Positions 46,347 to 58,488 of a stretch of 64,000 nt of DNA are shown here, in pieces. Origin of the DNA: Eudorina sp. 2006-703-Eu-15 (taxonomy: Eukaryota > Chlorophyta > Chlorophyceae > Chlamydomonadales > Volvocaceae). Below the pieces are notes generated by a model. That model had not been told where the DNA came from. It worked only from the letters and a program-made list of their open reading frames with translations, and did not search any database. The position numbers and the translations under genes are program-made. Numbering within the stretch: the stretch's first letter is position 1; the number at the start of each line of letters is the position of its first letter. The stretch is taken from the NCBI GenBank assembly GCA_003117195.1, contig BDSI01000079.1:198093-262092 (forward strand), given 5' to 3'.

Positions 46347-48757
46347 TTGTTATTGCGGCACACTAAAGCGTGCAAGAGTAAAAAACTGAAATCCTATGGC
46401 GCAGGTAAGTGCCCGCAGACGAGTTTTGCATGGCACCGTGGCCTGCTGCCTGTTCCACCCCACTCCACTGCGCGTGATCAATACTCAAACAATAATATTA
46501 AATATGTTATTGCATGTCTTATGTATTTTGTACTATAGGTGCCCGTTACATTTGTTCGTACGGGGCGGGCGACAGCTGTGATGCGCGCAACCGTCCACTT
46601 CACCTGAGCTTCCTGCAGAAATGGAATATCGCAGTAGTTGCAACCTACATCTTGAGTGTCCATGAGCCTCCTGGCTCGCTACCTCGCCTCGGCTCGCTGT
46701 ACACGCCTGAAGCCTTGTAATCCCTTCTACCAACTGCAGGCGTCGTTGAATTTGTGTACGCTTTCGCCTATGTTTCGAGTATGCCCAGCCCGAAACTGCT
46801 CGTTCATCTGTGCGCATTGCGCCTCTTAACTGGCAACCGAATGGAGCACGCACCCGCACAGCACCCTAGGTACGGATACCAGTGAGGCCGCTCACAGGTC
46901 GCGCATGCGAGACAGGCTCTCGCTTGTTAGCAGCGACTTCGATAAATGGCAATTCTGGTGGTGTTAAAAAGTTGTCTGCGTGCGGATGTTCGAGCAAGGT
47001 TTATTAGTACAAGGCTTATTAAAGGTTTGACGCGATATATACCGCAGGCCCTTGCATGCGGGCGCAGCAGCGGGTTGCGAGCGAGTCGACTGTGTCTGAC
47101 TGTGTACATATGAAGCTATGATGGTTGCCACATTGTCGAAGGAAAGGCCGAAACAGCCGAAATCATGGGATGGGCCAATGAAGCCGAAGAAGGGGCGGCT
47201 GTGTCGCCAGTCACCCTCTGTGCTTTCCGGCACACGTACTCTCAGCTGCGGTCTGCGGGGGTTCCTCCACGGGACGGGACGCTGGACCCGAGTGCATGTC
47301 GTCCTGCTTCGGTGAGGATGTTCCTTTCACAGGTGAGGTAGCTTTGGACGTCTTCCTGAATCTATCAAGGCGAGAAGGCGCCACGACGCCCAACTAATGT
47401 GAGCAGGTGTAAGCGCGATCACAGGGCGCCGGCGGGTGCATCGACGGCACCGCATCGCAGTGCCCCCACCGTGCGCAGCGGACCTCTGTGGCTAGAGCTG
47501 GAGACGGCCGGAGAATGCGAATGGCAACAGTCGCGATCCGCTGCCCATGGCGTGTCCGTGGGAACCGAAGCATGCGAGCATAGAGAGAGAGGTACAGCGG
47601 GTATTGCTCCGTGCTTGTGCATCCAGGTTCCTGCATGCGCGCGTCTCCCTCGCGCGCTCGTCAAACGTCGTTCGTCCCTGTCGTGCCTTGCCATGCTCAC
47701 TTGGCCGATGCTGTTCCACGAGCTGCAAATCGCATGCACACATTTGAGGGATCACCCGAAACCATACAACGCGGCCAACGAAAGGTCTCAACCATCGCTT
47801 TCTCGCTTTGAGTGACCGACGAACGTTATACGCTTGACTTGTATACTGGCTGACACGTCGCGGATGCTGCTCGTCACGTGAAGGTATACTTCGAGGATAC
47901 GAAGTATTCAACCCTCCTACTGCGTTGTGGTTCCGAGACCCAACAAAATCATTTTTATGCAAATATTTCTTATAATATATATCGCACTATAGGATACCTA
48001 GCAATTAAACGACAGAATGGGAACCTTTCGATGGTGTACGGCGAACACTTGTCGTTATGGAAGTCCTAACTGTCAGCAACGGTTCACATATGGTTGTTAC
48101 GATCACGAGTTCAGGAGATTATCAGGACATCAGGTGCGATATCCCTGATCACCTCGTGCCCGAAACGGTCAACTATATCGAACGAAAGTGGTCTTGGGTC
48201 ATCTTGCACTTGTGGCTGATCGCCGATGCAACATAATCGGCTGTATCCCACGGATGGATCCTTCGATGACCCGTCAAAGCACGGAACTTCAATGGCTTCC
48301 TCAGATCACTCGAAATTAGCTACGAGTGCTTGGTGTGAAACACACTGCAGATGCTTGATGCAGCGTTGCAGCCAGTGCCAGTGTCTCTCGTGCAAATTAC
48401 ATGAAAAGCAGAATTTAATCGAGCCTGGAATCCACGCAATGCTCGTTGTTACCGGTGCGTACAATGGGAGCTCGAATGCTCAACCAGCCAGCGGTTATAA
48501 CCGTAAGTACCGTACGTCAATGCAGACTGTCGTCGAACCGCATGGCACCGCGGGGCCTGTGAATGACCACATCGCCCCTAAAATGGAGAACTCTTGGTTT
48601 CTATCCTCCTAATTTCCGGGCACACTGAGGTTGCTACGGTGTGAGAGCCCCACAATCGTTCGAACTCACGTACTGTGAAGGTGCATTCCTGTTAAAATGT
48701 GCATAATGACACAGCATTAGAAGTGCGGGGTATTTTTGCGCCCGCAGCGTATTGACT
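46347..48757. other. Divergent intergenic region
   Basis: 2.4 kb between the pherophorin-like gene and the monooxygenase gene, comparatively AT-rich. Its only notable frame is listed at 48226-48612. It must contain both promoters; no element is assigned. Confidence 0.45.
48226..48612 (+). CDS. Possible Cys-rich ORF, uncertain
   Basis: 128 codons from an ATG in AT-rich DNA. The one distinctive feature is a dense cysteine cluster at residues 37-56, WCETHCRCLMQRCSQCQCLSC without long gaps (C-x3-C-x-C-x4-C-x2-C-x-C-x2-C). Similar C-x-C patterns occur in secreted algal proteins, but there is no signal peptide and the rest is unremarkable. It could be an exon fragment or chance. Confidence 0.25.
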   Translation: MQHNRLYPTDGSFDDPSKHGTSMASSDHSKLATSAWCETHCRCLMQRCSQCQCLSCKLHEKQNLIEPGIHAMLVVTGAYNGSSNAQPASGYNRKYRTSMQTVVEPHGTAGPVNDHIAPKMENSWFLSS

Positions 48758-51700
48758 ATGTCTAAGGCGGAGAGCTGCCCCGTTTCAAGCCCTATCCTCA
48801 TCGTTGGAGCTGGGGTTGCTGGATTACAGACGGCAAGGGCGCTGTTGAAGCGTGGTTTCCGGGTAGGTCTCGTCTTTGTCAAGAACGCCGTTTTTTGGCC
48901 GGTGCAGTTCCTCGCGGTGAGCTGCAATCACGAACCTTAGATATCTGTGCAAGATACTTATGCAACAAAACGTCGAGTTTGAAGAGCTCACTGGCTGTGC
49001 TTGCTGCTCGTGCGGCTTCTGGTGCAGGTTCTGGTGATAGAGCAAAGTGAAGACGTTGGAGGCGTATGGATACGAAATTATCAAGGTTATGGCCTCCAAG
49101 GCAAGGGCTCAAGACGTTCATTGCGAATGACATAAACAAGCTGACGAGTTTGCAGGGCAGCATAAAGGCCAGCATCATACCGGCTGGGGGAATTAACAAA
49201 CACCTGCCTTCTTGGCAGCTGCCCAGCTAGCCGCGCGGCTCCAGCCCCTATGTGGAGTGGGCGACGTGGCGCGGTGTCCGCACCTCGTGCACTGCCTGAC
49301 CATGGCCACGACCTGCCCTGCCCTGCCCTTCCACACAAACACCCTCCTGCACGCGGGCCCCCAACCCCCGATCCCCATCCCCCTGTGTTGCAACAGTCCC
49401 CTGGGAGATGTACCAGTTTCCGGAGTTCCCCTACCCTCGGACGCCGGAGCTGCAGCAGTACCCCAACGGCGAGGCCGTACGGGAATACGTACAGGCCTAC
49501 GCTCGTCATTTTGGGCTGTACCGCCACATCCTCTTCGGATGCCGCCTGGTGAGCCTCCGCCGCAAGTCGAAACCCCCGCCGCCCCCACCGGCCCAGCAGC
49601 CACCGCCGCAGAATCACCTCCGTCGATGCGGCGAAGGCGAAGGCGGCGGCGGCGTCCGCGCTGCGCCGCTCCGCGGCGGTGACGCCTGCCGCGGCGCGGG
49701 CTGGACCGAGTGCGGCGCCACGGACCCGCGGGCGCTGGGACGCGGCGGCGACGGCGCCTGCAGCGAAGGGGCGGACGGCGCCGTCCTGGCCAGCGACGCC
49801 AAGGCGGTGCCCACACCCCCGGAACGACCGCCGGGTGCCAAGCCGCCCTTGCCCCGAGAGCCAGCGCCGAAACCAATCTCATTCGTGAAGCACCACCACA
49901 AGGCGGCGTCGCCCGCCCAACAGCCGCCCAAGCAGCTGCACCAGCCGGCGGCGGTGGTGGGTTCCGCCGCCGGGCCCCGGGGCTCGCTGCCGTCGCTCTC
50001 GTCCTCCCACCCCGCGGTGGACCGCCGGTCGAGCCTGGGCTCCCTGCTCACCTCCACCCTGCGGCTCCGCCAGATGCTGGGCTTCGCCATCAGCCAGCCC
50101 AGCACCGGCCCCGTCAACAACTGCGCCATGGACAGCGCCGCCGACGCCGACGCGGCGGCGGCGGCGGCCGCCGCGGCCGCCGACGCCGCCGGCATGGGCA
50201 TCGGCACGGGCATGGGCACGGCCACGGGCACCACCCTGAGCACCCTGGAGCGGTGCGGGTCCACCACCCTTGAGCTGAGGCGGTCCCTCATGGGCTCCAT
50301 CATGATGATGAACACGGACGCCACCGGCGGGGGACCCGCGGGCCTGGCGGCGGCGGCCACAGCGGATCCGGCGCTGGTGGCGGCGGCGGTGGTGGTGGGG
50401 CCCGCGGGGCAGCCGGCGAGTGGGATCATGGGGGGGCCCGAGCGCTTCACGCCCACGTCGTCTTTCTCGCGGGAGGGGGAGGGGGAGGGGCTGGCGGCCG
50501 GGGAGGGGCCGCAGGAGGTGCGGCGGCAGCGCTCCTCGCGGCTGCAGCCGCAGGGGCAGCAGCAGCCTCAGCAGCTGCAGCACCAGCACTTGCAGCAGGG
50601 CCAGGGCCAGGGCCAGGGAGACCAACAACGGCAGCAGCAGCAGCAGCTGCAGCGAAGCCCTCCGGGTACTGAGGCACCGCCGGGAGGGCAGCAGCTCCAG
50701 CAGCAGCAGCTGCAGCAGCAGCCGCCATCCCTCTGCGGTGATCAACTGGGCGGTTGCGGGGCAGGCGGACCAACGCTGTCGCGGAACGGTCCCGACGTCC
50801 CAGCGGCCGCACCCGAGGGCTGCTGCCCGCACTCGGGGCCCCAGTCGCCAGCCGGTGTGCCGCCGGAGCAGCCCCCGCGGAACAGTCCGTCCGCTCCAGG
50901 GGGGAAGCCGCTGATGAACGGCAGCGGCAGGGACGGAGGCGGGGGAGGAGGAGGAGGGGGAGGGGGGCTGCTGGGCGGCGTCGAGTGGGAGGCTGAGTAT
51001 GAGGACGCCACCACGGGCCGGCGGTACAAGCTGGACGTGTCGTACTGTGTGTTGTGCACGGGGCTGTACGCGACCCCCTTCATACCCACCATCGCGGTGA
51101 GCTGCAGGATGTACACATCTGCTAGGGGGGGAGAGGGGAAGGGGAAGGGTCCTGGGGAATCATGGAGGGGGCGAGGGTAGGTGATGTGCGCTGGCTGTCA
51201 ACCCAGGCAGACATCCGCTGGGGAATCAGGGCCCTAGGGGAGGTGAGAGATTCATCACAAGGGGAGAGCAGCCCCATTGAGCTGATGTGACCGGACGCGG
51301 TGGAGACTGCCATCCATACATAGTTAGCCAAGGGGGAACCCGGTCACACGTAGCACGCCAGCACGGCGCGGAATGAATGCTTGACCCGGGGGGGGGGGGG
51401 AGAGGGAGGGGGCCTACCGGGAGGGCCAAGAAATTACAAGTTCAGGGTAGGGTAGGGAAGGGTAGGCCAGGACAGCGCATGCAGGTGTCGGATGGCTGTG
51501 TAAGCGGGACGATGGCTGTACCCATATCGCTTGATGTACCTCCCTCCTCCTCCAATTTCCTGTACCCTCCCCCGGCCCCCCCTCCTGTCCCGCCGCACCG
51601 CGCCCCCCCTCCCACTCCGGGCCCCCTTCCATTCAGGGCCAGGAGCTGTACCGCGGGCTGCAGGTGCATAGCCGCGACTTCACTGACGCAAGTGTGGCGG

Positions 51701-54700
51701 CGGGCAAGCGGGTGCTGGTGGTGGGGGCGGGCAAGACGGCGGTGGACATCGTGACGGAGCTCACGGCCACCAGCGAGGCGGCGTCCGTCACACTGCTGTA
51801 CCGCAGGGTGGGTGGGGAAGGGGTGGGGGTGGGCAGGGAAGGGGTGGAAAGGGCAGGGAAGGGGTGGGTGGGCAGGGAAGGGGTGGGAAGGGCAGGGAAG
51901 GGGTGGGTGGGCAGGGAAGGGGTGGGAAGGGCAGGGAAGGGTTGGATGGGCAGGGAAGGGATGGGAAGGGCAGGGAAGGGGTGGGTGGGCAGGGAAGGGG
52001 TGGGAAGGGCAGGGAAGGGGTGGGTGGGCAGGGAAGGGGTGGGTGGGCAGGAAGGGGTGGGAAGGGCAGGGAAGGGGTGGGAAGGGCAGGGAAGGGGTGG
52101 AAGGGCAGGGAAGGGGTGGGTGGGCAGGGAAGGGGTGGGAAGGGCAGGGAAGGGTTGGATGGGCAGGGAAGGGATGGGAAGGGCAGGGAAGGAGTGGGAA
52201 GGGCAGGGAAGGGGTGGGAAGGGCAGGGAAGGGGTGGGTGGGCAGGGAAGGGGTGGGTGGGCAGGGAAGGGGTGGGAAGGGCAGGGAAGGGGTGGGAAGG
52301 GCAGGGAAGGGGTGGGAAGGGCAGGGAAGGGGTGGGTGGGCAGGGAAGGGGTGGGAAGGGCAGGGAAGGGGTGGGTGGGCAGGGAAGGGGTGGGTGGGCA
52401 GGGAAGGAGTGGGAAGGGCAGGGAAGGGGTGGGAAGGGCAGGGAAGGGGTGGCTCCACCGCGGCGTCACGTCACGTCACCGCCTCGCCCAGGCCCATCCT
52501 CGCTCTGCATGTCAGCGCAGTTTGTGGCCGCCGACCGCACCCCCTCCCCTCCCCTAGCGCGGTTTGAATTGTCAACCAATTTCCTATATCCCCTCCCCTA
52601 GCTGCTGCACCCAATTTGCCTACACCCCTCCTATTCCCCCGTCTTGACATCCCCCGTCTCGACCTCCCCCATCTTGACGGCGCACAGCCCCACTGGCCGC
52701 TGCCCCGCTACGTGGGCCCTGTGTCCATCAAGACCCTGGCGTACACCCGGCTGATGTCGAGCGCACTGCTGCCGTACTACTACGACGCGGGACCCGCCCG
52801 CCGCACCGCCGCCGCCTGCCTGACCCCGCTGCGCAAGGCCTTCTGGGTCCGCTTCATGTGGCGGGTGAACCGGGCGCTGGGCGTCAAGAAGATCATGGGC
52901 ACACCGGCCAGGCCCATCTGCCAGGTAACCACCATGGGGGGGGCCGGGGTGGGGGGGTGGAGGGAGAGGAGGGGCTGGGCTGCGCTGGTGGTGGTGGTGG
53001 GTGGGAGAGGATTTCATCGGAAACTGGGTCTGTGGTGGGGTGGGGTGGGGTGGGGTGACGTGTCTAGGGGGCGACTGAGCTGCGCGGCGTTCGTTTGCGT
53101 GGTCGCTGCACACCCGGGGAGCCCAGCTGGGGTGGCTCCCCGCCCGGGCCCACGCTAGCGCCCGGGCCACCCCTCCCACCCTTCACACACAAACACACAC
53201 CGCCCCCGGTGTCCCCGCGGTGTCTGTTCGTTGGGATGGGGAACAGCCCCTCTTACCTCCTCATGTCCCTCCCCTCCACCAATGTCCTGTACACTCTCAG
53301 GACATTTGGTACTCGGGTCAGGTCCTGGATGCGGCCAAGTGGCCCGAGGTGATCTGCAACCCCAAGGTCACGGTGCACCAGGGTGAGGGGGGGGCCGGGC
53401 AGGGGGCGGGGAAGGGGGGCCGGGGAGGGGGTAAGGGGGGAGGGGTCAGCCAGCCGGACAACTACTGCACATTGAGTGATTTCGTTCGCGATTTTGCTTG
53501 TCATGATTGACAAAAGGGGTTTAATTGCCCAGACAGGAAGAGGGATGGGGGTTATAGGAAATTGGTAGACATTTTGAAACTGCGCTGTTGCCGAAAAGGG
53601 AGGTTCTGCGGCCCTGACGCCCCGGAGCGATGCCCCACATCACTGGAGGTTCCGGCGGCCGGGTGTGGGAGGCCGGGTGGGGGGGTTCGGGGTCCCTCCC
53701 TTGGCTCAGCCCCCGTCATACCCCACAAGGGTGTTCGCGTGCCTACGCGCGCCTTCCTCCACCCCCCAATTTCCTGTCCCCTACACTCCCCCTTTCCTCC
53801 CCCCACCAATATGTCTCCAAATCCTTACCCTTCACCCCAAACCCCCAGGCGAGGTGGACCACTTCACTCCGGTGTCAGCGGTGCTGCAGGATGGCACCCA
53901 GCTGGAACCGGATGTGGTGCTGGTGAGGGGGGGGGCGGAGGAAAGGGGGGGGGGGTACAGGAAATTGGTAGACATATTGATACTGCGCTGCTGCCAGAGC
54001 GAATATCCGATAAAGACTCGCCTGTACCAGGATCTCCAGCGAAGTGACGACGTCCACCTTGTAGGCCTTGACAATTAGTGACTGAAGTAATTAACACCGA
54101 ATCGAAAGAAATCTGCCTAACGCCAGTTCGATCACGCGGCCGCTGAAGTGTCGGAACGCTGGCGGCTGTTAAAATGCACACGAGCCCTAGCTCCCAACGT
54201 CAACCTAAAAGTCGAAGAGTAAGGTGAAAGGAGCTTAGTCTTCGTTTACAGATTGTAAGTTGAAATACTTGCTGTGAAGCTGACGGAGCAAGCTGACGGA
54301 AAAGACAACGCTGCGCTGCCATGCGAGTGTACCTCCCACCCGACCCCCCCACCCGAGTTAACCCCACCACGGCACTACAGGACTGAACTGAGAAACCTTC
54401 AACCAGCACTCACCTGGCCGGAAGCAGGTGGCAACGGCGGGCAGGGGGCACAGGGCAAAACGCAAGGGGCATTACGTGAGAACGGAAGAACAGGACGTAA
54501 CAGAAAACAGGCCAGACATAAAACATGGTACCCCGGTGCGGTGCGTGCGGAATCCCTAAACATAAATAAAATGAAAAGAAACGGGAGTGAGGCAAGTGAG
54601 GAAAGGGGGGGGGGAAACAGGGGGGAGGGGCGATCAGGGGGGAGGGAGGGCGGGCCAGGGGGGGCCCAGGGGCAGCGACTGATGCGGCGGCGGGTGGCGG

Positions 54701-57700
54701 AGTCCGGGGGAGGACGTGTTTATGTGCGGCGGCGCATGTGCCCGAGGGCAACCCACCAGAGGTCGGCCGCCTGCATGGCCCCCGTGCCCCGCCGCCTGTT
54801 GCCAGCCTGGCACCCGCGACCCGCCCGCCGCCGACACCACCCGCTCACCCACGCAACCTCCCACCCACGCACCCACCCACTCACCCACGCCCCCACTGGC
54901 TTATCCTTGTTCCAATCCCGCTGACCGCCTGACCCTCCCTCCCCCGCCCCGCCCCCCCCCCCTCAGTACGCGACCGGGTACAGCAACCACTACACCTTCC
55001 TGGAGCCCGATGTTCGGGAGGCGCTGGACGTGCAGCACGACGGACTGTACCTGTACCGCCACTGCCTGGTGCCGGGGCTGGCGGGGCTGGCGTTCGTGGG
55101 GCGGAGGTGCGGGCAGGGGGGGAGGGGGGGGAGGGGAGGGGAAGGGGGGGAGGGGGAAGGGGTTGGATAGGAAATTGGTAGACAGTTTGAAGCTGCGCTG
55201 CTGCCAGAGCAGCGGTCGGATTGGAATGCGGTACGGGCGAGGGTGGGGATGGGGGCATGGTTCTGGGAGGGGGGTGGGGGGAGAGGTCGCTGTGGGGGTT
55301 GGAAGGGGCGTTGACCGACGTGGCGATGGGGTCGCAATGAGGCTGAGAGGGCGAGTGAAGAGGCGAGGGCGTGATGTGCGGGCGGAGGGGGGGGGGCGCC
55401 GACAAGAGGCCAGTGCGGGCGGGTTCCTGTGCGACGCCTTACCCCCTCCCTCACCCTGGCAGCAGCGCAGTATGAATATGTCATACCAATTTCGTGAACC
55501 CTCCCTCAGCCTCAGCCTCAGCCTCAGCCTCATGACTCCCCGGCGATGCCCGATACCCGACCAACCCTGACGGATCCCCCACCCCTCAGTATTTGTCGCC
55601 GGGCTGGGTGTGTCTGGGCTGTTTCGTTTTTCCCCCTCACCCTGCCCCGCCCGGCCACGCGCATCGGCCCCCCCCCTCACCCTGCCCCGCCCGGCCACCG
55701 CCCTCAACCCCCCACTCACCCCCCCCCTAACACCCTCACACCCTCCCTGCCAGGTGTCCACCTTCAACAACATCCTGACCGCGGGTCTGCAGGCCGAGTG
55801 GCTGGCGGCGGTGCTGGCGGGGGAGGTGGCGCTGCCGCCCGCTGAGGTCATGGCGGCGGACGTGGCGGCGCAGATGGAGTGGCGGCGCCGCACCATGCCG
55901 CCCCACAAGCTGAGGGGCAGCTCCGTCATGTTGTACATGCTGGTGGGTGGGGGGTAAAATTGAAAAATGAAATAACCCCCCCAAAAAACCAGGCCCAGGC
56001 CGGTGGGTGGGGTGGGGGGTTGGAAGATAGGGTGCGTGGGGATGGGATGGGATGGGATGGGTGGAATAGGGTTTAGGGTTGGCAGGATCACTGGTGGGTG
56101 GCGGGGGGGGGGAGTGTACTGAGCTGGGGGGGGATAGGCGGGGGGGTGGGGTAGGGGCGGCACCCGAGGGGGAGTGAGGGCAGGGCTCAGGGAGAGCCTG
56201 CACGGCGCGGGTGGTGGCCATACGCCCCCCACTCCGCCCCACTCCGGGCCGTATTATGTGCGGCGGGCTTGGAAAGCCGGGCCCTCTTTCATGCCCCTCG
56301 TAACCCTCCCCCACCCCCACCCCCGCCGCACCCCCGCCCCGCCCCGTCCCGCCCCGCCGCAGTCCTACCATGACCAGCTGCTGCGGGACATGCGGCTCCG
56401 CACCCGCCGCAAGCGCCCCACCTGGCGCCACCCCCTGGCCGAGTGCTTCCAGCCCTACACCGCCACTGACTACTCGGACGTCTTCGCCCCGCACCGCCAC
56501 CACCCCAACCACCACCACCACCTCCAGGACGGTCTCAAGGCCAGCTCCGCCTCGGCGTCCGCGGTTGCCGCGCCCCTGCGTGAGCTAGGAGGTGGCGGAG
56601 ACGTGGACCCAGTCCAGGACGGCCTGGCGGCCGCGTTGGCCGACAGGCACATCGTACGGCGCGACGGCCGCGTTGCCGCCGCCGCCGTCGCCGCCGCGCG
56701 GAGCTCCGCGTTCGTGCAGCAGAACCCCGTGAACGAGCTAGCGGAAGGGTTCTGCAGTACATCCTGTACCGCGGCGGCGGCCGCGGCGGCGGCGGCGGCG
56801 GCGGCGGTGCCCGGCGGCGACGCCGCGGACCAGAGCCCCGGCTGGCGCCAGGCGCTCCTGCTGGGGGACTTCTCCAGGGGGGGCGACTCCGCCGCCGGCG
56901 GAGCCGCCGCCGCCGCGGCGGCGGCGGGCGGCAGCGGGACGGCGGCCGTACTCGGCGGGGCCGGATACTTCGGCTCCTCCTCCGCTCCGCGCCCAATGCA
57001 CGCCGGCGGGTGGCTGCCGTCGTCGCCCGGCCCGGCGGCGCGGACGGCCAGCCGGTGCGGCGGCGGTGGCGGCATCCTGTCCTCAAGCTTCCGCTTCCTG
57101 CAGGGCACCGCCCACCTGGGGGGCTTCTCCTCCGTGGGGCCCGACCGGGGGCTGCTGGTGAACAGCTCCAGTGCGGGGCAGAGGCCGCGGCCGCTGCCGG
57201 CGGCGGGGGCGCGGCCCACGGCGCCGGGCGGCGGCGGCGCCGCCGCCGCCGCGCCCTGCGACTCGCCGCCGCAGGTCTCCTCCGCCGCCCTGCTCTCCGG
57301 AGTCCGTGGGAGTGGCTGTAACAACTACATCAACAACAGCAACAACATCAACAATCTCAGTTCGGGAGGGCAGCAGGGCGGGCCGCAGCCGCAGCCGCAG
57401 CCGGCTGGGCCGCCGCTGCTGCTGCGCGCCATCTTTGCGTCTTCCGTCGCCGCGGCGGCGGCCGCCGCCCGCGGCGGCGGCGGCGGTGGCGCGTTTGCGT
57501 CCGCCGCGCCGCGGTCGTTACCGGGCGCGGGTGAGGGCAGCGGCGGTGGGGTGGGGGCCGTCGGCGGCGACAGTTTAGAGCCCAGCCCGAGGGCATGCAA
57601 CCCCAGGCCGGGCCCCTTCTCGCCGCCGCCGCTGCCGCCGTTGGAGATGGTGGAGCAGAGCGGTACGAGCGGCATCCCGCTGGACGAGCAGGACACGCTG

Positions 57701-58457
57701 TACTCGCTCGACGCGCTGCCGCCCGCGCTGCAGGCGTACCGCCGTACACGCGTGCGCGTGCCAACGGCGCCCGGCGTCCTGGCGGGGACGCCGACGGTGC
57801 CGCCGACGGGCGACAGCTTGTGGCCGCCGCCGCCACCGCGAGCGGCAGCGGCGGCGGCGGCGGTCGGCCTGGCTGCCATGGCCTCGGGCCCCGCGGGGGC
57901 GGCGGCGACGCAGCCCGGCGAGGGGTACTTCGGCGGCGCCGAGCCCGGCGGCGGCGGCGGCGGCGGCGCTTCACCGTTTGGCACCACCGCCGCGACCCGG
58001 CACCTGTACCAGATGTCCTCCTCGGGGGCCTCGCCTACCGCGGCTCGGCGGGCGGGCGGCTGGCTGGGCCGCACCGGCAGCGTGGAGGGCGAGGGGGTGC
58101 TGGGCGGCAGCACCGGCGGCCTGCGCGGACCAGCAGGGGCGGCGGCGGCGGCGGCCGCTGTGGGCGGCTGCTACGTGGGCCCCTCCCCGGAGTCGCCAAG
58201 CTGCCCCGTCCGGCTGCGGATCGACCCCCCAGCGGTTCATGGGCTGGGAGGATCGGGGCGTGGCGGGGCGGCCCCTGCGCCGGCCCCCGCCACGGCGCCC
58301 ACTCCCACGTCCCCCGCAACAGCCGCAGCGGCGGCGGCGGCGATGGCGGCGGCGGCCTCCGGCCCGGGGTCGTCCGTCATCCATCGGCGGTCCAGCGGTT
58401 CATTCGTGTGGTCCCGGCGGCCCATGGCGCGGTTGAGCACCAACAGCGAGGCGGGTC

Positions 58458-58488
<31 letters not shown>

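Noticed and set aside
51442..52601. ORFs up to 338 codons of FPALPTPSLP or GRGGKGREG type
   Set aside because: Translation of the G-rich minisatellite inside intron 4, open on both strands.
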